Below are positions 43,590 through 52,880 of a stretch of 64,000 nt of DNA, in pieces. The stretch comes from Armatimonadota bacterium. GTDB taxonomy: Bacteria; Armatimonadota; Fimbriimonadia; Fimbriimonadales; Fimbriimonadaceae. Positions within the stretch are counted from its first letter, which is position 1, and the number at the start of each line of letters is the position of its first letter. The DNA lies in contig JAFLBD010000001.1 of the NCBI GenBank assembly GCA_017303935.1, positions 62,001 through 126,000 of the forward strand, written 5' to 3'. A program made the position numbers and the translations under genes. Below the pieces are notes generated by a model. It had not been told where the DNA came from. It saw only the letters and a list, made by a program, of their open reading frames with translations, and made no database searches.

Positions 43590-46500
43590 ATGAACGAACA
43601 ACACGAACCTAAAGTTGGCATTGCCGCTATTCGCGAAAAGCTCGCGGGCAAGAAGGGGCCTGAGTATTGGCGCAGTCTTGAGCAAGTTGCTGAAACCGAA
43701 GAATTTAACCAGTGGCTAGAAGATGAGTTTCCAAACCGGTCCAGCTTGATGTCGCTGGATCGTCGAAGCTTGCTCAAGTTCATGGGTGCTTCGATGGCGT
43801 TGGCTGGCTTGACGGGCTGCCGCTCGGCATTCTTGCCGAATGCGCGGATGGTGCCGTACGTGAATCGGCCAGAAGAAATGGTCGAAACGGATCGGCTGAG
43901 TTTCGCAACGACTTACACACTTTCAGGTATCTCCAGCGGCGTTGTCGTCGAGAGCCACGCTGGGCGACCGACAAAGATCGAAGGGAACCCGTTGCACCAT
44001 GCCAGTGGCGGTGCTTCGAGCGTCCTGATCCAGGGATCTCTGCTGAATCTTTACGATCCTGATCGAAGCCAGGCTCCTCGCAAGGAAGGTCTGCAAGCAG
44101 GTTGGGGCGAGTTCTTTACCGAAGCGCGAGAAATGCTGGCCCCAGGTGGCAAGTGCGCTGGTGGTAAAGGTGTCCTCGTTCTCACCGAATCGGTAGGTTC
44201 GCCGTTCTATCAAGCGGCTATCGATAAGTTTTTGGCCAAGTATCCCCAGGCAAATTGGGTGAGCTGGGAGCCGATCAACCGCGACTTAGTTTACAAGGGT
44301 ACGGAGATTGCGTTCGGCAAGCGGCTGGAGCCTGTTTATTCGGTTTCCGGGGCAAAGATCGTCATCACGGTTGATGCAGACATTCTTGGATCCGGCACGG
44401 ATTCGATGCGGTTTGCGAAGGAATGGGCTTCCACTCGAAATGTAGATGCCGATCAGAACAACATGTCGCGAACCTACGCGCTGGAATGCACGCCAACGGT
44501 TACCGGAGCGGTTGCAGACCACCGAATGGCGGTCGGCACCACTGAAATCGAGAAGTTTGTTCGCGCTATCGCGGGAGTTGTCGGGGTTCCGGTTCCACCT
44601 GCAGAGCCGTCTGGAGAGCTTGCCGCTGTTTGGATGCAAGCTATCTCGCTCGACATTCAAGAAAATCCTGGCAAGTGCGTGATCATCCCAGGCGAGTTTG
44701 TTTCTGCGGAAGTCCAGGCCATGTGCCACGCGATCAACTCGAAGATCGGCGCGGTTGGAAAATTCGTCAAGCTGTACTCGCCCGCGATTGCGAAGGCCGG
44801 TGATCAAGGACAAGGTCTTTCAAGCGCGGTCGGTGCGCTAAACAGTGGCGCAGTTGAAATGCTCCTTATTTTGGGTGGCAATCCTGCCTACTCCGCGCCA
44901 GCCGATCTCAAGTTCGGCGACGCGCTCAAGAAGGCTGGCTTCACTGCTCACCTTTCAAGCCATTTTGATGAAACTTCGGGCATCACCACTTGGCACCTGC
45001 CTCAATCGCACTCACTCGAAGCGTGGGGTGACGGCAAGAGTACCGATGGATCGCTAGCGCTCCAGCAGCCTCTGATCGATCCTCTTTTCGATTCGCGATC
45101 CGAATCGTCGATGCTCCGCGCGCTCGCCGGTGACGCAAAAGATGATTACGACGCGCTCGTCGCTTTCTATAAGGGCAAGGGTCTCAGCGGAGCAGCATTC
45201 CGAGAAGCTCTGAATACCGGCGTTATTCCGAATTCAGCACAGACTCCAGTCGTGATGAGTGCGAATATCTCTGGCAAGATCGCCGAGATAAGCCCATCTA
45301 ACGGAATCGAGCTCGTTCTTCGTCCAGACTACGCGCTGTACGATGGTCGAAACGCGAACAACGGCTGGATGATGGAATTGCCTCGTCCGCTCACGACACT
45401 CACCTGGGACAACGTTGTGATGATCAGCCCGAAAATGGCTGAGAGCCTGGGAGTCAAGCAGAGCGGCGACGAGGTCGAAGTTTCAACCAAGTCCGGAAAG
45501 GTAAAGGGCGCGGCATGGATCATGCCTGGTCAGGCCGAAAAGACGGTCACCATCCACTTTGGATATGGTCGCAGCATTCCCGCAGCGCTCATCTGCGATG
45601 GCGCTGGATTCAGTGCCTACCCGCTTTCTAGCTCCAAGTCGCCTTACTATGCTGACGGTGTGACTCTTGCTCGAACCGGTGGTTCGATTGCGTTGGCTGC
45701 AACCCAGACTCACTTCGCTCTTGAGGGCAGAGACATCATTCGGGAATCTTTCTTGAACGATTATCTCAATGGCCACGAAGAGCATGTCGCGCACCACAAG
45801 GACATTTCGATGTATCCCGATAACGACGAGATCGCGCCATGGAGCGGTCCGAAGTGGGGAATGACCATCGACTTGAACGTGTGTACTTCGTGCCACGCCT
45901 GCGTCACAGCTTGCCAATCGGAAAACAACATCCCGGTTGTCGGTAAGGACCAGGTCATCAAAGGCCGCGAGATGCACTGGATCCGAATTGATCGGTACTA
46001 CGGTCCGAAGGAAGCTTCCTACCTGGCTGGAAAAGGTCCAGATCTCGACAATCCTTCAACGCACTTTATGCCCGTCGCCTGCTTCCATTGCGAGAAGGCT
46101 CCTTGCGAACCAGTTTGCCCAGTAGCTGCAACGGTCCATAGCCATGAAGGACTTAACCAAATGGTTTACAACCGGTGCGTCGGTACACGATACTGCTCGA
46201 ACAACTGCCCCTACAAGGTCCGAAGGTTCAACTTCCTCAACTACAACGATCGAAAATTCTCGGACTTCAATCCGCTGGATGGCGATCGAAGTAGCCGCGA
46301 TCTCCGCGTGAAGCTGATGGTTCACAACCCGGACGTCACCGTCCGCGGTCGTGGCGTGATGGAAAAGTGCACCTACTGTGTCCAGCGCATCAACGAAGCT
46401 CGGCAACACGCGAAAGTCGAATTCTCGAAGGGCATGCGCGAGAAGCCAGAGGCGAACGACGGCGAAATCGTCACCGCGTGCCAGCAGGCTTGTCCGACCG

Positions 46501-46697
46501 GCGCAATCGTGTTCGGCAACATCGCCGATCCAAGCAGTGTGGTGAGCCGAAAGAAGGCACTCAAGCGCAACTACTCGCTGCTTGAGGAACTCAACACGCG
46601 CAACCGGACGACATACCTCAAGAAGATTCGAAATCCGCATAGGCTCCTCGACGATGTCGGTGGTATGAACCGACCAAGCCTCGGGGTGATGAACTAA
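43590..46697 (+). CDS. actB: Alternative complex III subunit ActB, Fe-S protein
   Basis: 1035 aa fusion of a molybdopterin-oxidoreductase-like part (about 50-720, lacking the cofactor in studied complexes) and a four-cluster ferredoxin part. Clusters sit at CTSCHACVTACQ (about 765), CFHCEKAPCEPVCP (about 831), CVGTRYCSNNCP (about 862) and CTYC / CQQACPTGA (about 927 and 963). A twin-arginine stretch DRRSLLKFMG (R58-R59) is followed by LTGC (C77), a lipobox-like site, suggesting Tat export with lipidation. ATG at 43590 has AAGGA 8 nt upstream. ActB is central to quinol oxidation with ActC. Confidence 0.93.
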   Translation: MNEQHEPKVGIAAIREKLAGKKGPEYWRSLEQVAETEEFNQWLEDEFPNRSSLMSLDRRSLLKFMGASMALAGLTGCRSAFLPNARMVPYVNRPEEMVETDRLSFATTYTLSGISSGVVVESHAGRPTKIEGNPLHHASGGASSVLIQGSLLNLYDPDRSQAPRKEGLQAGWGEFFTEAREMLAPGGKCAGGKGVLVLTESVGSPFYQAAIDKFLAKYPQANWVSWEPINRDLVYKGTEIAFGKRLEPVYSVSGAKIVITVDADILGSGTDSMRFAKEWASTRNVDADQNNMSRTYALECTPTVTGAVADHRMAVGTTEIEKFVRAIAGVVGVPVPPAEPSGELAAVWMQAISLDIQENPGKCVIIPGEFVSAEVQAMCHAINSKIGAVGKFVKLYSPAIAKAGDQGQGLSSAVGALNSGAVEMLLILGGNPAYSAPADLKFGDALKKAGFTAHLSSHFDETSGITTWHLPQSHSLEAWGDGKSTDGSLALQQPLIDPLFDSRSESSMLRALAGDAKDDYDALVAFYKGKGLSGAAFREALNTGVIPNSAQTPVVMSANISGKIAEISPSNGIELVLRPDYALYDGRNANNGWMMELPRPLTTLTWDNVVMISPKMAESLGVKQSGDEVEVSTKSGKVKGAAWIMPGQAEKTVTIHFGYGRSIPAALICDGAGFSAYPLSSSKSPYYADGVTLARTGGSIALAATQTHFALEGRDIIRESFLNDYLNGHEEHVAHHKDISMYPDNDEIAPWSGPKWGMTIDLNVCTSCHACVTACQSENNIPVVGKDQVIKGREMHWIRIDRYYGPKEASYLAGKGPDLDNPSTHFMPVACFHCEKAPCEPVCPVAATVHSHEGLNQMVYNRCVGTRYCSNNCPYKVRRFNFLNYNDRKFSDFNPLDGDRSSRDLRVKLMVHNPDVTVRGRGVMEKCTYCVQRINEARQHAKVEFSKGMREKPEANDGEIVTACQQACPTGAIVFGNIADPSSVVSRKKALKRNYSLLEELNTRNRTTYLKKIRNPHRLLDDVGGMNRPSLGVMN
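46156..46165. repeat. Dispersed ACCAAATGGT element
   Basis: Exact copy inside actB (codons LNQMVYN); context TTAACC-AAAT-GGTTTA. Confidence 0.6.
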
Positions 46698-48121
46698 TGG
46701 CACACTTGATCAACGAAAAACAGCAAGAAGTCAACGAGCTCTTGCCGGGTCAGCAAAGCTACGCAAAGATTGATGACCAGATCGGCTCGATGATTCTGGA
46801 CCAGAAGCGTCACCCGAAAATTTGGTACATCATGCTCGGCTTTGGGTTCCTGGGGGCAAATTTGCTCCTGGTCTCAATCGCTTGGCTGGTCTACATGGGG
46901 ATCGGTGTCTGGGGTAACAACCAGCCGGTCGGATGGGGCTTTGACATCATTAACTTTGTGTGGTGGATCGGTATCGGCCACGCAGGAACCCTGATTTCGG
47001 CTGTTTTGCTTCTCCTTCGCCAACAGTGGCGAAACTCGATTAACCGATTCGCAGAAGCGATGACGATCTTCGCCGTGATGTGTGCCGGTCTCTATCCGCT
47101 GCTGCACACCGGTCGACCGTGGGTTGCCTACTGGCTGTTCCCGTATCCGAACGTTCTCGCAATGTGGCCGCAATTCCGCAGCCCGCTGATCTGGGACGTT
47201 TTCGCGGTTTCAACCTACGCAACGGTCTCGATTCTGTTCTGGTTCATCGGCTTGATTCCCGACTTTGCCACGATGCGCGACAAAACCAAGAAGGCCAGCG
47301 TGGCCAAGATTTGGGGAATGCTTGCACTCGGTTGGCGAGGATCGGCAAAGCACTGGCACCGGTACGAACAGGCTTATCTGATTCTGGCCGGACTTTCGAC
47401 TCCGCTGGTTCTTTCGGTGCACTCGATCGTGTCCCTCGACTTTGCGGTCTCGATCGTGCCTGGTTGGAACGTCACTCTGTTCCCGCCTTACTTTGTTGCT
47501 GGTGCGGTATTCGCCGGTTTCGCGATGGTGCTTACCTTCGCTATCCCGATGCGCAAGTGGTACGGCCTCGAAGACCTCATCACAGAAAAGCACCTTGACT
47601 GGATGGCCAAAATCATGTTGACCACCGGTTTGATCGTGTTTTATGGCTACCTCTGCGAAGTCTTCTTCGCCTGGTACAGCGGCGTGATTTGGGAAATGGC
47701 GATCATTCAAAACCGATTCACTGGACCCTATGCCTGGGCCTTCTGGTCGCTTTGGTTCTGCAACGGACTTGCGCCGCAGATTCTCTGGTCTCCAAAGATG
47801 CGCGCAAACAAGCTAGTGCTGTTTACGGTTTGTCAGTTGGTATCGATCGGTATGTGGTTGGAACGATTCGTCATCATCCCCGTTTCACTGCACCGCGACT
47901 ACCTTCCATCCAGTTGGGGAATGTACTACCCAACGATTTGGGACTTCGCGTTCTTTGCTGGCACAATCGGATTCTTTATCTTCCTCATGTTCCTGTTCAT
48001 GCGGTTCCTCCCGGTCATCAATATCTTCGAAATGAAGGACTTGGTGTTCAAGAAGTCGCACGATCATAGCCATGACCACGACCACCTTCTCAGTGCTTCT
48101 GGCGCTAAAGGAGACGAATAA
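46697..48121 (+). CDS. actC: Alternative complex III subunit ActC, NrfD-like
   Basis: 474 aa with about 10 membrane helices; NrfD/PsrC family. FVWWIGIGHAGTLISAVLLLLRQQWR is the quinone-site helix region; FGMVLTFAIPMRK-like loops and SVHSIVSLDFAVSIVPGW are also conserved. It binds menaquinol and passes electrons to ActB. The end is His-rich (SHDHSHDHDH). Its start overlaps the actB stop by one base. Confidence 0.92.
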   Translation: MAHLINEKQQEVNELLPGQQSYAKIDDQIGSMILDQKRHPKIWYIMLGFGFLGANLLLVSIAWLVYMGIGVWGNNQPVGWGFDIINFVWWIGIGHAGTLISAVLLLLRQQWRNSINRFAEAMTIFAVMCAGLYPLLHTGRPWVAYWLFPYPNVLAMWPQFRSPLIWDVFAVSTYATVSILFWFIGLIPDFATMRDKTKKASVAKIWGMLALGWRGSAKHWHRYEQAYLILAGLSTPLVLSVHSIVSLDFAVSIVPGWNVTLFPPYFVAGAVFAGFAMVLTFAIPMRKWYGLEDLITEKHLDWMAKIMLTTGLIVFYGYLCEVFFAWYSGVIWEMAIIQNRFTGPYAWAFWSLWFCNGLAPQILWSPKMRANKLVLFTVCQLVSIGMWLERFVIIPVSLHRDYLPSSWGMYYPTIWDFAFFAGTIGFFIFLMFLFMRFLPVINIFEMKDLVFKKSHDHSHDHDHLLSASGAKGDE

Positions 48122-48125
48122 ATCG

Positions 48126-48725
48126 ATGTCGAAAACACTCGAACACAGCGAAGTTGGACACCACGATCACGATGAACCCGTGTTTTACGGAGTGGTCGCG
48201 GAATACGATTCGGGCGATAAGCTGATGGAAGCGGCTGAAAAGGCGCGAGAAGGCGGCTATACCCAGATGGATGCGTTTTCGCCATTCCCAATCCACGGGA
48301 TGTCAGAAGCGATCGGATTCAAATGCCACAAAGTCCCGCTGTCGATTTTCGGAGCGGCATGCGTGGGCGCAGTCGTTGGACTTGCGCTTCAGTACTACGT
48401 GTCGGTGATCGATTATCCGTTGAACGTCGGCGGCAAGCCACTGTTCAGCTGGCCATCGTTCATCCCGGTCACGTACGAATGCACCATTCTGTTGGCATCG
48501 CTGACTGCCGTGTTCGGAATGCTCGCATTCAACGGTTTTCCAAAGCCTTATCACCCCGTGTTTAACACCCCGAACTTCGATCGCGCGACGCAAGACAAGT
48601 TCTTTTTGGTGCTGGAAGATGGTGAAGGTTTTGACGCTGCAAAGGCGGAGTCATTCCTGAAGGGAACTGGCGCCGATAATGTCACCTCTGTCTTCGCTGA
48701 CGAAGCAGGAGCGTGGTCTGTATGA
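48126..48725 (+). CDS. actD: Alternative complex III subunit ActD (DUF3341)
   Basis: 199 aa. A soluble N-terminal stretch (YGVVAEYDSGDKLMEAAEKAREGGYTQMDAFSPFP) and two membrane helices around the DUF3341 core (GGKPLFSWPSFIPVTYECTIL) identify ActD, a structural subunit. C-terminal FFLVLEDGEGFDAAKAESFL resembles a small ferredoxin-like fold. Begins 4 nt after actC; stop overlaps actE (ATGA). Confidence 0.9.
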   Translation: MSKTLEHSEVGHHDHDEPVFYGVVAEYDSGDKLMEAAEKAREGGYTQMDAFSPFPIHGMSEAIGFKCHKVPLSIFGAACVGAVVGLALQYYVSVIDYPLNVGGKPLFSWPSFIPVTYECTILLASLTAVFGMLAFNGFPKPYHPVFNTPNFDRATQDKFFLVLEDGEGFDAAKAESFLKGTGADNVTSVFADEAGAWSV

Positions 48726-49381
48726 ACTGGATTAAAACAAGCCTACTTGGATGCCTCTTACTCGCCTTGGCGGGGTGCCACACAGACATGTGGTACCAGG
48801 CAAAGGTCACTTCAAACGATGAAGATGAATCAGGCATCTTTAAGGATGGCGCCGCCAACCGACCGCTGCCGAAAGGTGCAGTGGCACAAGGCTGGGCCAA
48901 AACAGATGACGGTTTTTCGACCGGCTACCAAAATGGCAAGCTAGTCACCCAGTTTCCGACGATGCTGACCCTCGATGGAGAAAAGGTGAACACCATCCAG
49001 TCGATGGAAAAGGTCTTGAAGCGTGGGAAGGAGCGATTTACGATCGTTTGTTCGCATTGTCACGGCGCAGCTGGAGACGGCAAAGGCATGATCACTCAGC
49101 GAGGACTGGTGCTCAAGCGAGTCCCACCGACTTACCACACCGACCGACTGCGCAAAATGCCGATTGGATATTTCTACGATGTCATCACCAACGGCTACGG
49201 AATCATGCACAGTCAAGCGTCACGAGTTTTGCCGGACGACCGATGGGCAATCACCGCATACATTCGCGCATTGCAACTCAGTCAAGATGCAAAACCTAGC
49301 GATCTCGACGCAAACGATATGAAGGCACTGGAAGAAGCAAAGGCACCAAAGGTTGAGGGCGCCGCGGAGGGATCTCACTAA
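48722..49381 (+). CDS. actE: Alternative complex III subunit ActE, monoheme cytochrome c
   Basis: 219 aa lipoprotein: signal with lipobox LAGC (residue about 20), then a c-type cytochrome domain with CSHCHGAAGDGKG and a late DRWAITAYIRALQLSQ helix. PVARGTV-like segment NRPLPKGAVAQGW before the heme is conserved in ActE. It accepts electrons from ActA and passes them to the oxidase. Confidence 0.9.
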   Translation: MNWIKTSLLGCLLLALAGCHTDMWYQAKVTSNDEDESGIFKDGAANRPLPKGAVAQGWAKTDDGFSTGYQNGKLVTQFPTMLTLDGEKVNTIQSMEKVLKRGKERFTIVCSHCHGAAGDGKGMITQRGLVLKRVPPTYHTDRLRKMPIGYFYDVITNGYGIMHSQASRVLPDDRWAITAYIRALQLSQDAKPSDLDANDMKALEEAKAPKVEGAAEGSH

Positions 49382-49382
49382 G

Positions 49383-50585
49383 ATGAGCGAATCAACTACG
49401 GCACAGCCTGGACTCAATTTTGGGCGGATCGGTAGCCTCGGTCTAATCGTCGGGCTGGTCGGATTGCTGGCCTGCCTTGCAGTCATGTTTGGCGGAGACA
49501 AGTCGATGGCATCCAACATGATGCACAGCTGGATGTTCGGATGGGCATTCTGGTTGGCACTGACGTTGGGCTGCCTCGGATTCACTCTGCTTCACCACGT
49601 TGTCCGCGGTTCTTGGGGACAAGCAGTCATTCGGCTATTTGAAGCTGGTGGTGGCGTCTTCGCTCTTGGAACAATCGCCGTTCTGTTTGCACCGATCTAC
49701 CTGCACCTCGATACGTTCTACGGAATGTGGGTGACTCCAGAACCGGGCGACAAGATCGTCGCTGCGAAGGCAGTTTATATGACTCCAGTCGCGTTCCTTG
49801 GCCGGTTTGTAGTGTTCTTCGCGATCTGGATGGCGATGGCCGCCGTTTTGCGACGCTCGACCCTGCGCCAAGATAAAACTGGCGATATCAAGCAACAGCA
49901 TTTCCGCACCAACTTGTCCGCACCTGGATTGGTCCTCTACGTTATCTCGCTCACCCTAGCGACCACCGACTGGTTTATGTCGATGGACGCACACTGGATG
50001 AGCACGATGTTCGGACCGCTCTATATGATTGTGTGTGCAAACCTCGCGATCGGTTTCGCCGCCGCAGTAGTTTGCTTCAACAGCAACAAGGCACCGTACA
50101 ACGCCATCATGAGCAAAGACTTGACCAAGGACTTTGGCAACGTCACGTTCATGTTTGTGATGCTCTGGGTGTACTTCATGCTCAGCCAGTTCATCATTAT
50201 TTGGCACGGCAACTTGCCTGAATACACTTCGTACTACTACAAGCGACAGTACGAATCAGGATTCTTGCTCTTGCTGGGCGCATTCAACATCGTTTTTGGT
50301 TGGTTTGTGCCGTGGATGACGCTGCTCTCGCCAAAGATCAAGACCATTCCTCGGGCGGTCGGCCAAGTCGCGATCTTCATCTTCTCGATGCGAATCATCG
50401 ACGTGTATTGGAACATCATGCCGTTCCTGCGTGGCGGCAATGTTCTCCCAATGTGGACCGATGCCGTCGCTTTCATCACGATCGGTGGCTTATGGCTGTT
50501 TGCGTTCGGTAAGACCGCTTCGCAAGCTTCAATTCTGCCAGAGCACGACACCAGACTTCAGGAGGCACTTGCTCATGTCGCATGA
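49383..50585 (+). CDS. actF: Alternative complex III subunit ActF
   Basis: 400 aa, about 10 membrane helices, the smaller NrfD-like paralogue of ActC. Typical pieces are SWMFGWAFWLALTLGCLGF, TTDWFMSMDAHWMSTMFGP and SQFIIIWHGNLPEYTSYY. It likely shapes the membrane arm and possibly a proton half-channel. It starts one base after the actE stop; its last 11 nt overlap the next gene. Confidence 0.9.
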   Translation: MSESTTAQPGLNFGRIGSLGLIVGLVGLLACLAVMFGGDKSMASNMMHSWMFGWAFWLALTLGCLGFTLLHHVVRGSWGQAVIRLFEAGGGVFALGTIAVLFAPIYLHLDTFYGMWVTPEPGDKIVAAKAVYMTPVAFLGRFVVFFAIWMAMAAVLRRSTLRQDKTGDIKQQHFRTNLSAPGLVLYVISLTLATTDWFMSMDAHWMSTMFGPLYMIVCANLAIGFAAAVVCFNSNKAPYNAIMSKDLTKDFGNVTFMFVMLWVYFMLSQFIIIWHGNLPEYTSYYYKRQYESGFLLLLGAFNIVFGWFVPWMTLLSPKIKTIPRAVGQVAIFIFSMRIIDVYWNIMPFLRGGNVLPMWTDAVAFITIGGLWLFAFGKTASQASILPEHDTRLQEALAHVA

Positions 50586-51003
50586 CGAATATCAAGTAGA
50601 TCACGAGAAACTAGATCAATCAGTGAAAGCTCGTTACGAGCTCCGCGATGCCAACTTCGGCTCGGTCGGTCGGTGGATCAATGGATTCTTCTGGTTCACC
50701 ATGATCGTTGGCATTGTTGGCGCCTACCTGCTGATGATGTTCATCTTCAACGTGCTCGTGAAGACCGATCAAAAGTTTGCGACCATCCCTGTCACCGCGC
50801 CGAAGAACCTGCCCAAGGCTGCTCCGTTGCAAAACAACGTCACGGCAACAAAGGACATGACCGATTTGCGTAAGGCCGAACAGGAAATGACGCACACCTA
50901 CGGTGATTCCAAAACGGTGAAGGGCTCGATCCAAATTCCTGTTGACCGGGCAATGGAAATCGTTGCCAAGAAAGGCATCAACGGAGGACAGACAACTCCA
51001 TGA
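50575..51003 (+). CDS. Small single-helix membrane protein of the act cluster
   Basis: 142 aa. An N-terminal soluble region, one membrane helix (WFTMIVGIVGAYLLMMFIFNVLV) and a periplasmic tail ending in IQIPVDRAMEIVAKKG. The latter resembles the small proteins that often sit between actF and sco in alternative complex III clusters; they have no agreed name. Could be an extra complex subunit or assembly factor. Overlaps actF by 11 nt and sco by 4 nt. Confidence 0.65.
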   Translation: MSHDEYQVDHEKLDQSVKARYELRDANFGSVGRWINGFFWFTMIVGIVGAYLLMMFIFNVLVKTDQKFATIPVTAPKNLPKAAPLQNNVTATKDMTDLRKAEQEMTHTYGDSKTVKGSIQIPVDRAMEIVAKKGINGGQTTP

Positions 51004-51863
51004 AGTTTCTAGCCGCGATTTTCCTTGGCACCCTGGTGCTGGCGAATTCTGCCTTGGCGCAACCTTCGTTGCCCAAGAAGCGCGGCTTTGATGAGACCTC
51101 GATCGGAATCGATCAAAAGCTAGGGGCGAACGTCCCGATGGAAACGAAGTGGGCGGATCAAAACGGGAAAAGTGGTGAACTTCGAGAGTTCATCAACCCT
51201 GAAAAGCCGACTCTGCTCGTGCCGGTGTTCTTCCGCTGTACCGGGTCTTGCCTCATCGTTTTGGACGGGGTGGTCCAAGGGATCAATGCCCTCAAGAACG
51301 ATCCGGCTTGGAAGAGATTCAATATCGTCGCCTTTTCGATCAATCCGAAAGAAGGTCCAAACGACGCTAAGATCAGATGGACGGAGTTCGTTAAGGCGTA
51401 TCGCTTTGGCGATAAGTCCGTCGAATCGAACTCTATCTCGTTCTTGACCGGTGATCAGGATTCGATCACAGCGCTGACCACAGCCATCGGATTCCGCTAT
51501 ACCTACGAACCCGAAATCGACCGAATCAACCACGCTGCCGGCGTGATGATGCTGAACAAGAACGGCACCATCAACGAGTATTTCTACGGAACCGAATACC
51601 CTGGTGTGATGCTCCTGAAAGCGCTTGATCGTGCAGACAGAAACGAGGTGGCGATGGCCGCTCAACCCGTGCTTTTCGGCTGCTTCATGTATGACCCCGT
51701 CACGGGCAAATACAAGCCGCTGGTTTACAACTTATTGTTAGCTGGAGGCATCCTCACCGTCATGGTGCTGGGTACCTCGATAGCCGTCATGTCAATCCAC
51801 AGTCGCCGACATCCTCTGACCAGGGAAGAGGCACTGCGCTCCATGGATAAGGAGCAAAACTAA
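51000..51863 (+). CDS. SCO1/SenC-type copper chaperone
   Basis: 287 aa. Signal peptide (AAIFLGTLVLANSALAQ), a thioredoxin-like SCO domain with the copper site CTGSC in FFRCTGSCLIVLDGV and the third ligand His in RINHAAGVMML, then a C-terminal membrane helix and a short cytoplasmic tail. It delivers Cu to the CuA centre of subunit II, encoded directly after it. The C-terminal anchor is unusual compared with N-terminally anchored Sco1. Confidence 0.88.
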   Translation: MKFLAAIFLGTLVLANSALAQPSLPKKRGFDETSIGIDQKLGANVPMETKWADQNGKSGELREFINPEKPTLLVPVFFRCTGSCLIVLDGVVQGINALKNDPAWKRFNIVAFSINPKEGPNDAKIRWTEFVKAYRFGDKSVESNSISFLTGDQDSITALTTAIGFRYTYEPEIDRINHAAGVMMLNKNGTINEYFYGTEYPGVMLLKALDRADRNEVAMAAQPVLFGCFMYDPVTGKYKPLVYNLLLAGGILTVMVLGTSIAVMSIHSRRHPLTREEALRSMDKEQN

Positions 51864-51866
51864 CCT

Positions 51867-52880
51867 ATGAACTTCCCTTATCGACCCGAACAGGCATCCA
51901 ACTTCGCAATGGATTACGATGCCCTCTTCTTTACGATTTCGGCCCTAACCGCAATCTTCACCTTGATGGTGATGGTGCTCTGCATCTGGCTGATCTCTAA
52001 GTACAAAAGAGGCAAGGACGCTGACCGCTCGAATCCAGTGCATCACAACACCATGATCGAGCTGGTATGGTCGCTGATCTCGTTGGTCTTGGGTATGGGG
52101 ATCTTCACCTGGGGCAGCAAGATATTTATCGAAATGCGCCAACCACCTGCTAATGCAATGGAGATCTTTGTGGTTGGTAAGCGATGGATGTGGCACATCC
52201 AGCACGCAAACGGTATCCGCGAGAATAACGAACTGCACGTTCCTGTTGGGCAACCGGTCAAGCTCACCATGATCAGCCAAGACGTCATCCACGCTTTCTA
52301 CATCCCGCAATTCCGGGTTCAATACCACGTTGTTCCTGGTCGGTACACGATGCTCTGGTTCACCGCAACAAAGGCAGGAAAGTACAACCTGTTCTGCAGC
52401 ATGCACTGCGGTACACAGCACTCAGAAATGGGTGGATACGTTTATGCGATGGAGCGACCTGACTGGCAACGATGGTTGGCCAGTGGCGGAAACCGCTACA
52501 AGCCAGTGCCAGAAACGATGGTCGCCGCCGGTGAGCAGTTGTACAAAGACTTCTCTTGTTCAAATTGCCACAAGGATGTCGACGATATGCGCGCTCCTTC
52601 GCTTAACGGCTTGTTCGGGCGAAAGCGGACCTTCAACGATGGTACTTCGATGATCGCGGATCAAGAGTACATTCGACAATCATTGCTAAATCCAGGCTTG
52701 AACGTGGTCAAGGGATACAACGTGACCATGCAACCTTACACATTTAGCGAAGAACAGATTTTGGCGATCGGGGAATACCTACGCACCAAGGGCACTGCCA
52801 CCTCTGAGGCTGCCCAAAGCGTGAACCCCGCCGTCATCAACACTGCCATTCCGGCTGGCAACGCCGGAGGAAACCGATGA
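51867..52880 (+). CDS. ctaC: Cytochrome c oxidase subunit II with fused cytochrome c
   Basis: 337 aa. Two membrane helices, a CuA cupredoxin domain ([20 protein letters not shown]) and a C-terminal monoheme domain ([18 protein letters not shown]), the caa3 layout. The CuA loop reads [12 protein letters not shown]: both Cys, the His and the Met are kept, but the usual Glu between the Cys (CxEyC) is Met. That residue ligates by its backbone carbonyl, so function may be kept. Its stop overlaps ctaD (ATGA). Confidence 0.92.
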   Translation: MNFPYRPEQASNFAMDYDALFFTISALTAIFTLMVMVLCIWLISKYKRGKDADRSNPVHHNTMIELVWSLISLVLGMGIFTWGSKIFIEMRQPPANAMEIFVVGKRWMWHIQHANGIRENNELHVPVGQPVKLTMISQDVIHAFYIPQFRVQYHVVPGRYTMLWFTATKAGKYNLFCSMHCGTQHSEMGGYVYAMERPDWQRWLASGGNRYKPVPETMVAAGEQLYKDFSCSNCHKDVDDMRAPSLNGLFGRKRTFNDGTSMIADQEYIRQSLLNPGLNVVKGYNVTMQPYTFSEEQILAIGEYLRTKGTATSEAAQSVNPAVINTAIPAGNAGGNR

